The position numbers and the translations under genes are program-made. Shown in pieces: positions 1 to 6,576 of a DNA stretch of 19,077 nucleotides. Source of the DNA: DAINRZ01 sp964634885 (GTDB lineage: Bacteria > Bacteroidota > Ignavibacteria > Kapaibacteriales > UBA2268); contig CAZWLN010000077.1 of NCBI GenBank assembly GCA_964634885.1, forward strand, positions 1 through 19,077, written 5' to 3'. How positions within the stretch are numbered: the stretch's first letter is position 1; every line of letters begins with the position of its first letter. The notes below the pieces were generated by a model that saw only the letters and a list, made by a program, of their open reading frames with translations, did no database searches and was not told the DNA's origin.

Positions 1-485
1 TTAAGAAAATATCAGTAATAATCGGGCGATCAAATTTAAGACTTAATTAAGCCTCATTGCATTAATTAGTACTATTTCACAAGACATCGAGAAGGCTTAA
101 TTAGAAATCTAATATTAGCAGGTAAACCCTCTAGGCGGGTAAAGGGCGAATCTGAACATGGGTTTTTCCGGAGTGTTTGAAATGACGGCTCCGGTAAAGG
201 AAGTATGTTTTTGATTTGTTTTCTTTTGTAGAAAGGAGCGTGCTTATGATTGTCGGTTGAATGCTGAATTCTAAATGCTGAATTCTGAATGAAAAATTAA
301 GATTGATGAATTAAAGAGGTTTTCCCCGTCTTGGATAAGGAGGGTTCGATTCAGCAGCAGGGGCCCTGTACCCGAAGCGCAGGAGTTTGTCGTTTCCCCT
401 GAGCGTTGTCTCGGTAGCGGGAGGGGTAGCAAAAAGCCGTGATAGGGTAAACAAAAACCCGTAACGGCTGTACCGCTACGGGTGC
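1..485. repeat. 485-bp direct repeat, copy A (leader of module 1)
   Basis: Compared line by line with 5003-5487, this stretch shows no mismatch and then diverges abruptly after CGGGTGC. The left limit of the homology is unknown because this copy begins at the first base of the window. It contains no convincing gene. It holds an AT-rich first third, a CCGGAG/CTCCGG inverted repeat (168-194), an AATGCTGA-type heptamer string (about 260-291), a degenerate copy of the CCCCGCC...GGCGGGG hairpin seen elsewhere (about 322-344), and a dense set of nested inverted repeats from 358 to 482. It lies 102 bp upstream of the first cysteine-rich gene, just as copy B precedes the second. I infer a duplicated 5' leader. 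That the window starts inside it may mean an assembly broke at a multicopy repeat. Confidence 0.95.
358..482 (+). promoter_or_regulatory. candidate structured leader RNA with competing hairpins, copy A
   Basis: If transcribed rightward this segment can fold in several ways. CAGGGG (358-363) can pair with CCCCTG (396-401), enclosing CCTG (365-368) with CAGG (380-383). A long imperfect hairpin is formed by GTAGCGG (414-420) with CCGCTAC (473-479), AGCCGT (435-440) with ACGGCT (464-469) and GGGT (445-448) with ACCC (457-460). A compact alternative, CCCGTAACGG (458-467) with CCGCTACGGG (473-482), uses the same 3' strand, so the two exclude each other. Such exclusive folds are typical of attenuators and riboswitches. 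I recognise no known riboswitch class, and a DNA-level role such as a recombination site is equally possible. Confidence 0.4.
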
Positions 486-497
486 ATGAGAACTAAA

Positions 498-526
498 GGA
501 GGATATACCCTTTCTAAAGTCCCTCC
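498..526 (+). other. GGAGG/CCTCC hairpin just after repeat copy A
   Basis: GGAGG (498-502) can pair with CCTCC (522-526) around a 19-nt loop. It starts 13 nt after the end of the perfect repeat. A stem of the same kind with different surrounding bases sits at the equivalent place after copy B, which suggests that the structure or the GGAGG motif is retained although the flanking sequence has diverged. Confidence 0.4.
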
Positions 527-587
527 AAAAGTTCAATGCCAAATTAATAAATTTTAAAATATTTTTATCAATTTGGAGAATAATAAT

Positions 588-1549
588 ATGAAGAAGGTAT
601 TATTAATCGCTATAGCTTTTGTTATAAGCTTTATTCCTGATGTATTTGCTGAAGAATCTCCGTGCCCGGATTTATCTGGAAATCCATGCACCGAATATAC
701 AGATGTCCCAATTTGGATTTTTGATTACTGCCCTAATCAAACCGAACTATGTATAATCACAGTAACATACTGTTTAAGAGTAGTCAGGGATGCAAATGAT
801 CAGATAATATCAAGAGAAATCATCATTGGAGAATTTTCCTATAACAATACGTTATGTTCATGCTTTGTGGCCGACCTTAAATCTTACATTCTCGATTACA
901 TTTTAACATGGCATACAGAAGACTTTGAAATTACTTCTGCAGGAACATATAATGATTTTGATCTATATTCATCACCTTGTTATGAACACACTGGCCCGGA
1001 GTATTATCCGAGAATTGTACCCTGCCCCACCGGACAGGAAGTTTGCTGTAGAACAAGATATACAGTAACTTATTCCGGAGGAAGTTCGGGAAGTACCCCT
1101 GATTTGGAAGGTATAGATATAAGAGTACCTGATTCTAGAGCCCTGACGCAATGTGACCCGCCCTGTTTTTCAGCTGCCATGAATGGTATGATGTTAATGT
1201 AGGGCCAATATATTATACAGGTAATGATCCATATATTCCATCGGTTAAAACAAATGATACCGATAAAGCTGTTAATATTCATGTAATAAAAGGTGAAGTC
1301 ACAAATAAAAAAGATTTGGAATTAGCTTTACAGTTTAAAAATACTACAGGAATTGCGACAACAGGCAGTGAAACTGTAAATATCAGGGTATTCAACTTGA
1401 AAGGCATGAAAATCTTCGAATCAACATGCGATGCAAATAATGCAATTGAATTGGAATCGTTTCTTAATAAACAACAAAAGGGTATGTATTTCATGGAAAC
1501 AACGAAAAACTTGAAAACACAAAGGGCTAAAATATTAATTACAAATTAA
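588..1549 (+). pseudogene. cysteine-rich secreted protein with T9SS-type C-terminal domain, split by a frameshift
   Basis: The first frame runs from ATG 588 to TAG 1200-1202 (204 codons). ATG 588 is preferred over an upstream in-frame TTG at 573 because GGAG (574-577) lies 10 nt before it. The product begins with a signal peptide (KKVLLIAIAFVISFIPDVFA) followed by a domain with 13 cysteines. A -1 shift at the TTTTT run (1166-1170) enters a frame open to 1549. It restores FSCHEWYDVNVGPIYY, a fourteenth cysteine, and a C-terminal domain (VNIRVFNLKGMKIF, then GMYFMET and KILITN) of the T9SS type A sorting kind. The restored length, about 320 residues, matches the intact paralogue at 5598-6512 (304), which also has a PC...CC motif and a C-x-W-x(3)-V-x-V/G region at the same place. 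Function of the Cys-rich domain is unknown. The shift may be a real lesion, a sequencing indel in a homopolymer, or (less likely) programmed. Confidence 0.8.
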
Positions 1550-1562
1550 TTGCGATCATGGT

Positions 1563-2945
1563 ATGAAATCATTTCTGGGAATATTTCTGGCAGCGGCGCT
1601 CACGGCAGCCTGCTGCCTTCCCTTGGATGCACAGGTTGGCAGGTGGGTGGCAGTGGACTCGTTGCCGGCAAAATACGGCACTCTCTCACTTGTTTGTGCA
1701 GATTCGAACAACTGCATTTCACTATCACGCCTGCCGGCTTTCTGTGTTACCATCCTTAGGCACACAAGCGACGGGGGATTAACCTGGTCTGAGATATACA
1801 ACGACTCCCTGGAACGGGTAAAACATGGTGTCGTCTATTCTCTATGCAAAAAACAGATAAGCTATCCCGAGATGGGATTGTGTGTACTGAGCTGTGACTC
1901 CGGCGCAGTCCGGATTTCACGCGACAGCCTGAAAAGCTGGGATAATCCCGAAACTGACAGCAATTCATTATACCATTTTCAAATGTTTGACCGTCTGCAT
2001 GGCTTTCAAGTCGCAGATAAGTATAATCAATATAGCTTAAATATCAGTTACACAAATGACGGAGGCATCACTTGGAGCGTGGTTGCAATACCTGAAAAAT
2101 ACAGGTACTATAATATAGGCCTGGACCAGATTCTGCCTATAGCCCCCGATGTTGCCCTGATGCTGTGCCTCGACGAAGAGAATGGATATCGTATTGTAAG
2201 GTACCAGGTGCGCGACAGTTCATGGAGCGACTACCTATGCACCGTAAAAACAAAAAAGCTGTTTTTTCTCGACTCTCTTCGCGGGTGGATGTTGGCTGAC
2301 GAGTATTCGGAAGATTATTCACAAACACAGTATATAGAGGCCACTGATGATGGGGGCAGGACCTGGAAAACCATAAGGTCTTCGGATGAAAATACACCTT
2401 TTCTTGAAGACATTTGTTTTTACGATGAGAACAATGGAATATCTATCGGTTCTGGCTATACTTTAATCAGGACAAAAGACGGCGGCAAGACATGGCATAA
2501 GGATCAACTGATGGATATTCCCGTTGACATGCAGGGAGAGAATGACACTCCTGCACTAAAACAGATCGGCTATTTGTCCCACAATTCCGGATTAATCCTT
2601 GGAAATAAAAATGTCATATACAAATACTTACCAGGCTCTGTTCCTGTCAAAGACGACGGAATCCAGGAAACGGAAGGAAAACCTTTTGTCTTTCCAAACC
2701 CGGCAAGAAGGGATGAATTACAGACTTTAAAGCTCATTATTCCGGATGGGTTTATTAATAGCGTATCCCGTATTACTATATATAATACTAATGGTGTCGT
2801 TATTGCCGACAGGTTCATAGTTCAGGAGAATTACGACAATTCAATCGAATTAACGGGGTTCGGCTCATCGACAGGCAGCGGTTTTTACTACATCAGGCTG
2901 GAAGCGGACGGCGTTGTTTGGTATCTTCCATTGCTTGTATATTAA
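1563..2945 (+). CDS. secreted YCF48/BNR-repeat protein with T9SS sorting domain
   Basis: A 460-residue protein with a signal peptide (about residues 1-24, ending LDAQ). Its ectodomain has Asp-box/YCF48-type motifs, T-x-DGG-x-TW, at about 68-75, 164-171, 261-268 and 304-311, plus a degenerate one near 119-127. Repeats of this kind build beta-propellers. The C-terminal part starts at VFPNPA (about 376) and ends with GSGFYYIRLEADG, as expected of a T9SS type A sorting domain that directs export across the outer membrane and surface attachment. It starts 13 nt after the frameshifted Cys-rich gene, with no terminator between, so co-transcription is likely. BNR motifs also occur in sialidases, but I see no sialidase catalytic residues, so a structural or binding role is more probable. 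The substrate is unknown. Confidence 0.85.
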   Translation: MKSFLGIFLAAALTAACCLPLDAQVGRWVAVDSLPAKYGTLSLVCADSNNCISLSRLPAFCVTILRHTSDGGLTWSEIYNDSLERVKHGVVYSLCKKQISYPEMGLCVLSCDSGAVRISRDSLKSWDNPETDSNSLYHFQMFDRLHGFQVADKYNQYSLNISYTNDGGITWSVVAIPEKYRYYNIGLDQILPIAPDVALMLCLDEENGYRIVRYQVRDSSWSDYLCTVKTKKLFFLDSLRGWMLADEYSEDYSQTQYIEATDDGGRTWKTIRSSDENTPFLEDICFYDENNGISIGSGYTLIRTKDGGKTWHKDQLMDIPVDMQGENDTPALKQIGYLSHNSGLILGNKNVIYKYLPGSVPVKDDGIQETEGKPFVFPNPARRDELQTLKLIIPDGFINSVSRITIYNTNGVVIADRFIVQENYDNSIELTGFGSSTGSGFYYIRLEADGVVWYLPLLVY

Positions 2946-2980
2946 TATAATGGCATCGATAATCGATTACTTGAAATGAT

Positions 2981-4306
2981 ATGAAAAAATTAATACTAAT
3001 TTTGTTTTTAATACTCCCGGCTTCTGCAGCCATGAGCAATGGCCACTGGGTAAAGGTTTCCAACCATATATCAAGGAATTACAAGTCTGTTTCAGCCTTC
3101 GATTCGCTTAATTGCGCCGCCATCAGTATGTTTGAGAATGTGGTATCAAGGCTGGAACTGACAAGCGATGGTGGCTATAACTGGACGCAAATGTTCACAG
3201 ACGATGATGTTTTTGTTGACCCGGAGAACTGCGGAGGCCCGATTAAACTGACGTCAGTCGCCTATCCATCACAAGAGCTGATCATCTGTGGGGGACACGA
3301 CACATGGATTATACGCTCGACTGACCAGGGACAGACCTGGACAAAAAATAGGATTGATAGCTCCGGACAGGATATTATACGTCTGCGTATGTATGACAGC
3401 CGGTTCGGCGCGGCTATCACGAAGAACAACATGTATATCACTACCGACGGCGGCCTGTCCTGGAGCCTGTACGACACAAACGGCATTGGCAGCGGCAGTT
3501 ATTTTTGGGATATTTCATTCTGTCCAGGTGCTGACAGCATGTTAATTGCTTTTGTAGGCTCGCAATCGTATAAAAAAAGCTGTTTCATCAAAACAAGGGA
3601 CAGGGGCAGGACCTGGGAGTTGTATAAACAGAGCCATTATGCTTCAGCGCCCATTTTTTTTCTCGATTCACTTTGCGGCTATACGATGTTCGCCGGTTTA
3701 ACAGCAGAAGGTTCAAGAGATATTATTTATCGTACTACTGACGGTGCAAAGACATGGGATAAGATTTTTGATTCATTGATACTACCGGCTCAAGCCATGA
3801 TGGATATTTATTTTTATAATAAAAACCTAGGCATTTACTATGGCTCTTATAATAAAATACTGATAACTGACGACGGCGGGTTTACCTGGAGACAGGAATA
3901 CCTCCAGGGGATATATTGCTATGTTTTTGCCGGGATAATACTCTCGGAAACAAATATGCTTGTTTTTACTCAGGAGGGTGATATTTACAAGTATGAATCA
4001 AAGACAGGCTTTAAAGATGAACCGGACGTAGAAACCGGCCAATTCAACGTATATGATAATTTCGCAGACAATCAGGTCAGTGTTTTGATTAATAAAGGGG
4101 ATACTGAATTCGATACCGATGATATAAGCATCTACGATGTGCTCGGTAGCATAATCCCCGCTGAAAGCCAATTGCAGCTAATCAGGACGGGAAACGAGAC
4201 CGCCATTTTGACTTGGGACTATAGTGAACAAGACAACGGCGTTTACTTCATACATATTCGCCACGGCAACAATTCACGTATTGCAAAGGTAATCATCAGC
4301 AGGTGA
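2981..4306 (+). CDS. secreted YCF48/BNR-repeat protein with T9SS-like C-terminal domain
   Basis: A 441-residue protein with a signal peptide (MKKLILILFLILPASAA). Six Asp-box motifs of the form T-x-D-x-G-x-T/S-W lie at about 61-68, 113-120, 154-161, 205-212, 252-259 and 296-303, which suggests one complete YCF48-like propeller. Residues about 350-441 resemble a T9SS sorting domain: DDISIYDVLGS, then DNGVYFIHIRHG and RIAKVIISR, but without the usual PNP motif. It follows the previous BNR gene by 35 bp and probably shares its transcript. The motif register is almost identical to that of the protein at 6577-7848 (61, 113, 152, 201, 255, 296), so the two are close architectural paralogues from the two modules. 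No ligand or catalytic function can be assigned. Confidence 0.85.
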   Translation: MKKLILILFLILPASAAMSNGHWVKVSNHISRNYKSVSAFDSLNCAAISMFENVVSRLELTSDGGYNWTQMFTDDDVFVDPENCGGPIKLTSVAYPSQELIICGGHDTWIIRSTDQGQTWTKNRIDSSGQDIIRLRMYDSRFGAAITKNNMYITTDGGLSWSLYDTNGIGSGSYFWDISFCPGADSMLIAFVGSQSYKKSCFIKTRDRGRTWELYKQSHYASAPIFFLDSLCGYTMFAGLTAEGSRDIIYRTTDGAKTWDKIFDSLILPAQAMMDIYFYNKNLGIYYGSYNKILITDDGGFTWRQEYLQGIYCYVFAGIILSETNMLVFTQEGDIYKYESKTGFKDEPDVETGQFNVYDNFADNQVSVLINKGDTEFDTDDISIYDVLGSIIPAESQLQLIRTGNETAILTWDYSEQDNGVYFIHIRHGNNSRIAKVIISR

Positions 4307-4355
4307 GGGGTTTTCTAATTACGAGCCTAGCGCAGCGAGACCGGCGGAGCCAATT

Positions 4356-4468
4356 ACGAATGTGGAGAGACGCAAGGCTTGCGTCTCAATGATATAAAAC
4401 AGAATGTAGAGACAGGTCTCAGACCTGTCTCACACCATCTCGAGCGCAGCGAGACCGGCGCAGCCAAT
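4356..4468. repeat. palindromic repeat unit, copy 1 (about 113 bp)
   Basis: Repeated at 4563-4675 with one visible mismatch (C4461 versus T4668), 207 bp apart. It contains two near-perfect palindromes: GAGACGCAAG/CTTGCGTCTC around one base (4367-4387) and GAGACAGGTCT/AGACCTGTCTC around one base (4409-4431). A conserved tail follows, GAGCGCAGCGAGACCGGCG then AGCCAAT. Related tails occur near 4324-4354, 16012-16042 and 16190-16213. The palindromes would form cruciforms or RNA hairpins, which is typical of REP or MITE-like dispersed elements. Confidence 0.85.
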
Positions 4469-4531
4469 TAAGAATGCTGAATGTGGGAACAATGAAGTTT
4501 TCCCCGCCTTAGATAAGGAGGAGTGCAGATG

Positions 4532-4569
4532 ATTACGAATTACGAATTACGAATTACGAATGACGAATG
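4532..4569. repeat. ATTACGA heptamer array
   Basis: Four tandem copies of ATTACGA (4532-4559) are followed by one variant, ATGACGA (4560-4566). It lies directly upstream of the second palindromic repeat unit. Related AATGCTGA/AATTCTGA strings lie near the other repeat units in this window. Confidence 0.9.
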
Positions 4570-4675
4570 TGGAGAGACGCAAGGCTTGCGTCTCAATGAT
4601 ATAAAACAGAATGTAGAGACAGGTCTCAGACCTGTCTCACACCATCTCGAGCGCAGCGAGACCGGCGTAGCCAAT
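4563..4675. repeat. palindromic repeat unit, copy 2 (about 113 bp)
   Basis: Second copy of the unit at 4356-4468. Its palindromes are at 4574-4594 and 4616-4638. The 94 bp between the copies hold a degenerate TTTTCCCCGCCTT...AAGG element (4498-4518) and the heptamer array, so the two copies form part of a mosaic rather than a simple tandem repeat. Confidence 0.85.
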
Positions 4676-4918
4676 GCTGAATGTAAGAAAAAGCTGTACC
4701 GAAGCGACTTCCCACTGCCTTGTGTAGTGGAGGGACTACGTCCATACGTTTCTTTTCTTTCTGTACACAGGACACCAAATCAGAACGGCTCCGGCTTTTT
4801 GGGTTTCATTCAGTTATTGTAAGATAATAGGTAATCGGTGTATATAATATGCGATTTAAAAATTTTTTGAAATTTGCAAACTTGCCGTAACTCTATTAAT
4901 ACCAAGTAGTTACCCCCC

Positions 4919-4937
4919 CGCATTGCTCTGCAATGCG
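4919..4937. other. perfect 8-bp hairpin upstream of the promoter candidate
   Basis: CGCATTGC (4919-4926) pairs with GCAATGCG (4930-4937) around TCT. It is followed by AATAAAAAATA rather than a T-run, so it is not a plausible rho-independent terminator for the plus strand. Lying 15 bp upstream of the -35/-33 candidate, it could be a protein-binding site. Confidence 0.4.
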
Positions 4938-4952
4938 AATAAAAAATATCCC

Positions 4953-4983
4953 TTGACTTTAACAAAAAATTGTATTATGTTTA
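4953..4983 (+). promoter_or_regulatory. candidate promoter of module 2
   Basis: TTGACT (4953-4958) is separated by 17 nt from TATGTTTA (4976-4983), which resembles both a sigma-70 promoter and, imperfectly, the Bacteroidota TAnnTTTG -7 box. It sits 20 bp upstream of the left edge of repeat copy B, so the repeat would be transcribed as a 5' leader of roughly 600 nt before the ATG at 5598. The corresponding site for copy A would be outside the window. Confidence 0.45.
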
Positions 4984-5002
4984 TGTTAACAAATAAGTCC
5001 GG

Positions 5003-5487
5003 TTAAGAAAATATCAGTAATAATCGGGCGATCAAATTTAAGACTTAATTAAGCCTCATTGCATTAATTAGTACTATTTCACAAGACATCGAGAAGGCTT
5101 AATTAGAAATCTAATATTAGCAGGTAAACCCTCTAGGCGGGTAAAGGGCGAATCTGAACATGGGTTTTTCCGGAGTGTTTGAAATGACGGCTCCGGTAAA
5201 GGAAGTATGTTTTTGATTTGTTTTCTTTTGTAGAAAGGAGCGTGCTTATGATTGTCGGTTGAATGCTGAATTCTAAATGCTGAATTCTGAATGAAAAATT
5301 AAGATTGATGAATTAAAGAGGTTTTCCCCGTCTTGGATAAGGAGGGTTCGATTCAGCAGCAGGGGCCCTGTACCCGAAGCGCAGGAGTTTGTCGTTTCCC
5401 CTGAGCGTTGTCTCGGTAGCGGGAGGGGTAGCAAAAAGCCGTGATAGGGTAAACAAAAACCCGTAACGGCTGTACCGCTACGGGTGC
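5003..5487. repeat. 485-bp direct repeat, copy B (leader of module 2)
   Basis: Matches 1-485 base for base by eye. Both copies have the same orientation relative to the cysteine-rich gene that follows (start 110 bp downstream here). The sharp right boundary at CGGGTGC and the lack of any mismatch imply recent duplication, gene conversion, or strong selection. The genes behind the two copies are only distantly similar. Confidence 0.95.
5360..5484 (+). promoter_or_regulatory. candidate structured leader RNA with competing hairpins, copy B
   Basis: Identical in sequence to 358-482, so it has the same alternative pairings: GTAGCGG with CCGCTAC as part of a long hairpin, versus the compact CCCGTAACGG/CCGCTACGGG stem at 5460-5484. 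It lies between the promoter candidate (4953-4983) and the Cys-rich gene at 5598, in the position of a 5' untranslated region. No known riboswitch class is recognised. Confidence 0.4.
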
Positions 5488-5499
5488 TGTTCAGACTAT

Positions 5500-5532
5500 C
5501 GGAGGTTTATATAAGTTTAGACACTTCCTCCG
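5500..5532 (+). other. CGGAGG/CCTCCG hairpin just after repeat copy B
   Basis: CGGAGG (5500-5505) can pair with CCTCCG (5527-5532) around a 21-nt loop. It begins 13 nt beyond the repeat boundary. The equivalent stem after copy A is at 498-526. The stem gains one pair here (C-G) although the loops differ. Confidence 0.4.
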
Positions 5533-5597
5533 TAAGTCCCGGCGCCAAAATAAGTAAAATTAATTAATATTTTTACTATTTTTTGGGAGATTAAACA

Positions 5598-6512
5598 ATG
5601 AATAATTTTAGTAAATTCATGTCAGTCTTTTTCTTGGTTGCGTTTGTTTCTATTAACCTTAAGGCTGTGCCGTGCGAAGACTTCTGGCCCTGCGATCCTT
5701 TAAACATTCCTGAAAATAATGGATGGGTGCAACAACTACCTGTTACACAGGTAATCGACGGTTGTAATGGCTGTACAATGACAGTGACTTTTAGTGAAAG
5801 GTATTTACCATGCTTGAATACTTATCAATTGCAATTGGAAGGCTTCACATTTTCCGAAGGATGTAACTACTGCTTTTCTCCGGGAGCATTATTCCAGAAA
5901 GCAGTTGCACTCATGCTTAAAAACAGTACAGTTGCAGGCACTCTAACCAATGGACAATGCGTGACCGGAGTTGAAGTAGTAAACGTATCTTGTTGGAAAT
6001 GGGTCGCCGGCAATACGGCTCCCTGGGTGATGAGCCCGTGCAGTACCGATGAATGCTGTAAGAAACAATATACAATTTGTATGAACAATGGAGAATTGGA
6101 AATAACTTATGCATCCGACAACTCAAATTATGTAATCTGCCGCCCTGACAATGGAGCAACATGTTTATATATTTGCGATTGGCTGCCTGAAGTAGGAATC
6201 CTGGCAAGATCGATAAATATCGAAGATTCGAAAGAAACTGTTTCCGTTCAAAGCCAAAACAATTCCTATACTACGCCTAACCCGGCAGATGGAACTATTA
6301 CAATTGGAATACAAAATAAAATTGAAGGCAAACTTAATTTTGATATTTTCAATTCTACAGGTGAAAGAATAACTTCTTCCGAGATGAATTGTAAGATGAT
6401 TGAGCCAAAACTTACTTTGGATATTTCCAATTTTGTTCCTGGTGTATATTTATACAATATTAATCAGGATGGTAAAATTATTGGAAACGGCAAATTTGTA
6501 GTTAAGCATTAA
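5598..6512 (+). CDS. cysteine-rich secreted protein with T9SS sorting domain
   Basis: A 304-residue protein starting at ATG 5598, with GGGAGA about 9 nt upstream. The signal peptide is about residues 1-23 (SVFFLVAFVSINLKA). The ectodomain has 16 cysteines, an even number that fits disulfide bonding outside the cytoplasm, including CNGC, CNYC and ECC. From about residue 225 it becomes a T9SS type A sorting domain: TPNPADGTITI, FDIFNSTGERI, then FVPGVYLYNI and KFVVKH. It is the intact paralogue of the frameshifted gene at 588-1549, sharing a PC-x(4-5)-CC-x(3)-YT motif, C-rich spacing and overall length, but little identity otherwise. The ectodomain matches no family I know. It is probably an exported surface or extracellular protein whose binding partner is unknown. 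A terminator follows directly. Confidence 0.85.
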   Translation: MNNFSKFMSVFFLVAFVSINLKAVPCEDFWPCDPLNIPENNGWVQQLPVTQVIDGCNGCTMTVTFSERYLPCLNTYQLQLEGFTFSEGCNYCFSPGALFQKAVALMLKNSTVAGTLTNGQCVTGVEVVNVSCWKWVAGNTAPWVMSPCSTDECCKKQYTICMNNGELEITYASDNSNYVICRPDNGATCLYICDWLPEVGILARSINIEDSKETVSVQSQNNSYTTPNPADGTITIGIQNKIEGKLNFDIFNSTGERITSSEMNCKMIEPKLTLDISNFVPGVYLYNINQDGKIIGNGKFVVKH

Positions 6513-6523
6513 AGATTTGATAA

Positions 6524-6553
6524 GGGGCCATAACTAATGGCCCCCAGTTTTTT
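6524..6553 (+). terminator. rho-independent terminator after the Cys-rich gene
   Basis: GGGGCCAT (6524-6531) pairs with ATGGCCCC (6537-6544) around AACTA, followed by CAG and six T (6548-6553). It begins 11 nt after the stop codon and ends 23 bp before the BNR gene start, so it should end or attenuate transcription between the two module 2 genes. No such terminator separates the corresponding genes of module 1. Confidence 0.85.
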
Positions 6554-6576
6554 CAAATACCCGAAAGAAAAAGAAT

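Larger units (their letters stand above)
4307..5002. other. non-coding spacer of repeats and candidate promoter
   Basis: No supported gene. The open frame at 4523-4822 is built from repeat DNA (its translation is largely the heptamer array and the palindromes) and has no signs of selection. The region contains REP-like units described separately, a hairpin CCACT...AGTGG near 4713-4731, a seven-C run (4913-4919), the hairpin at 4919-4937 and the promoter candidate at 4953-4983. Confidence 0.7.

Noticed and set aside
1..485. Repeat considered as an insertion sequence
   Set aside because: It has no transposase frame and no terminal inverted repeats at the visible edges.
1166..1170. Programmed -1 frameshifting at the T5 run
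   Set aside because: The run lacks a full X-XXY-YYZ heptamer in the required frame, and no strong downstream pseudoknot was evident. A simple indel is more economical, though not excluded.
1563..4306. BNR proteins considered as sialidases
   Set aside because: Asp-boxes are present, but no catalytic Arg triad, Tyr/Glu pair or FRIP motif could be found, and the T-x-DGG-x-TW spacing fits YCF48-like repeats better.
4532..4675. Repeats considered as a CRISPR array
   Set aside because: The heptamers have no spacers and the longer units occur only twice with dissimilar surroundings. No cas gene is present.
4523..4822. Plus-strand open frame of 99 codons
   Set aside because: It is translated from the ATTACGA array and the palindromic repeats. 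It has no domain, no signal peptide and no independent homology pattern.
4919..4937. Hairpin considered as a terminator for module 1
   Set aside because: No T-run follows on either strand, so an intrinsic terminator is not supported.
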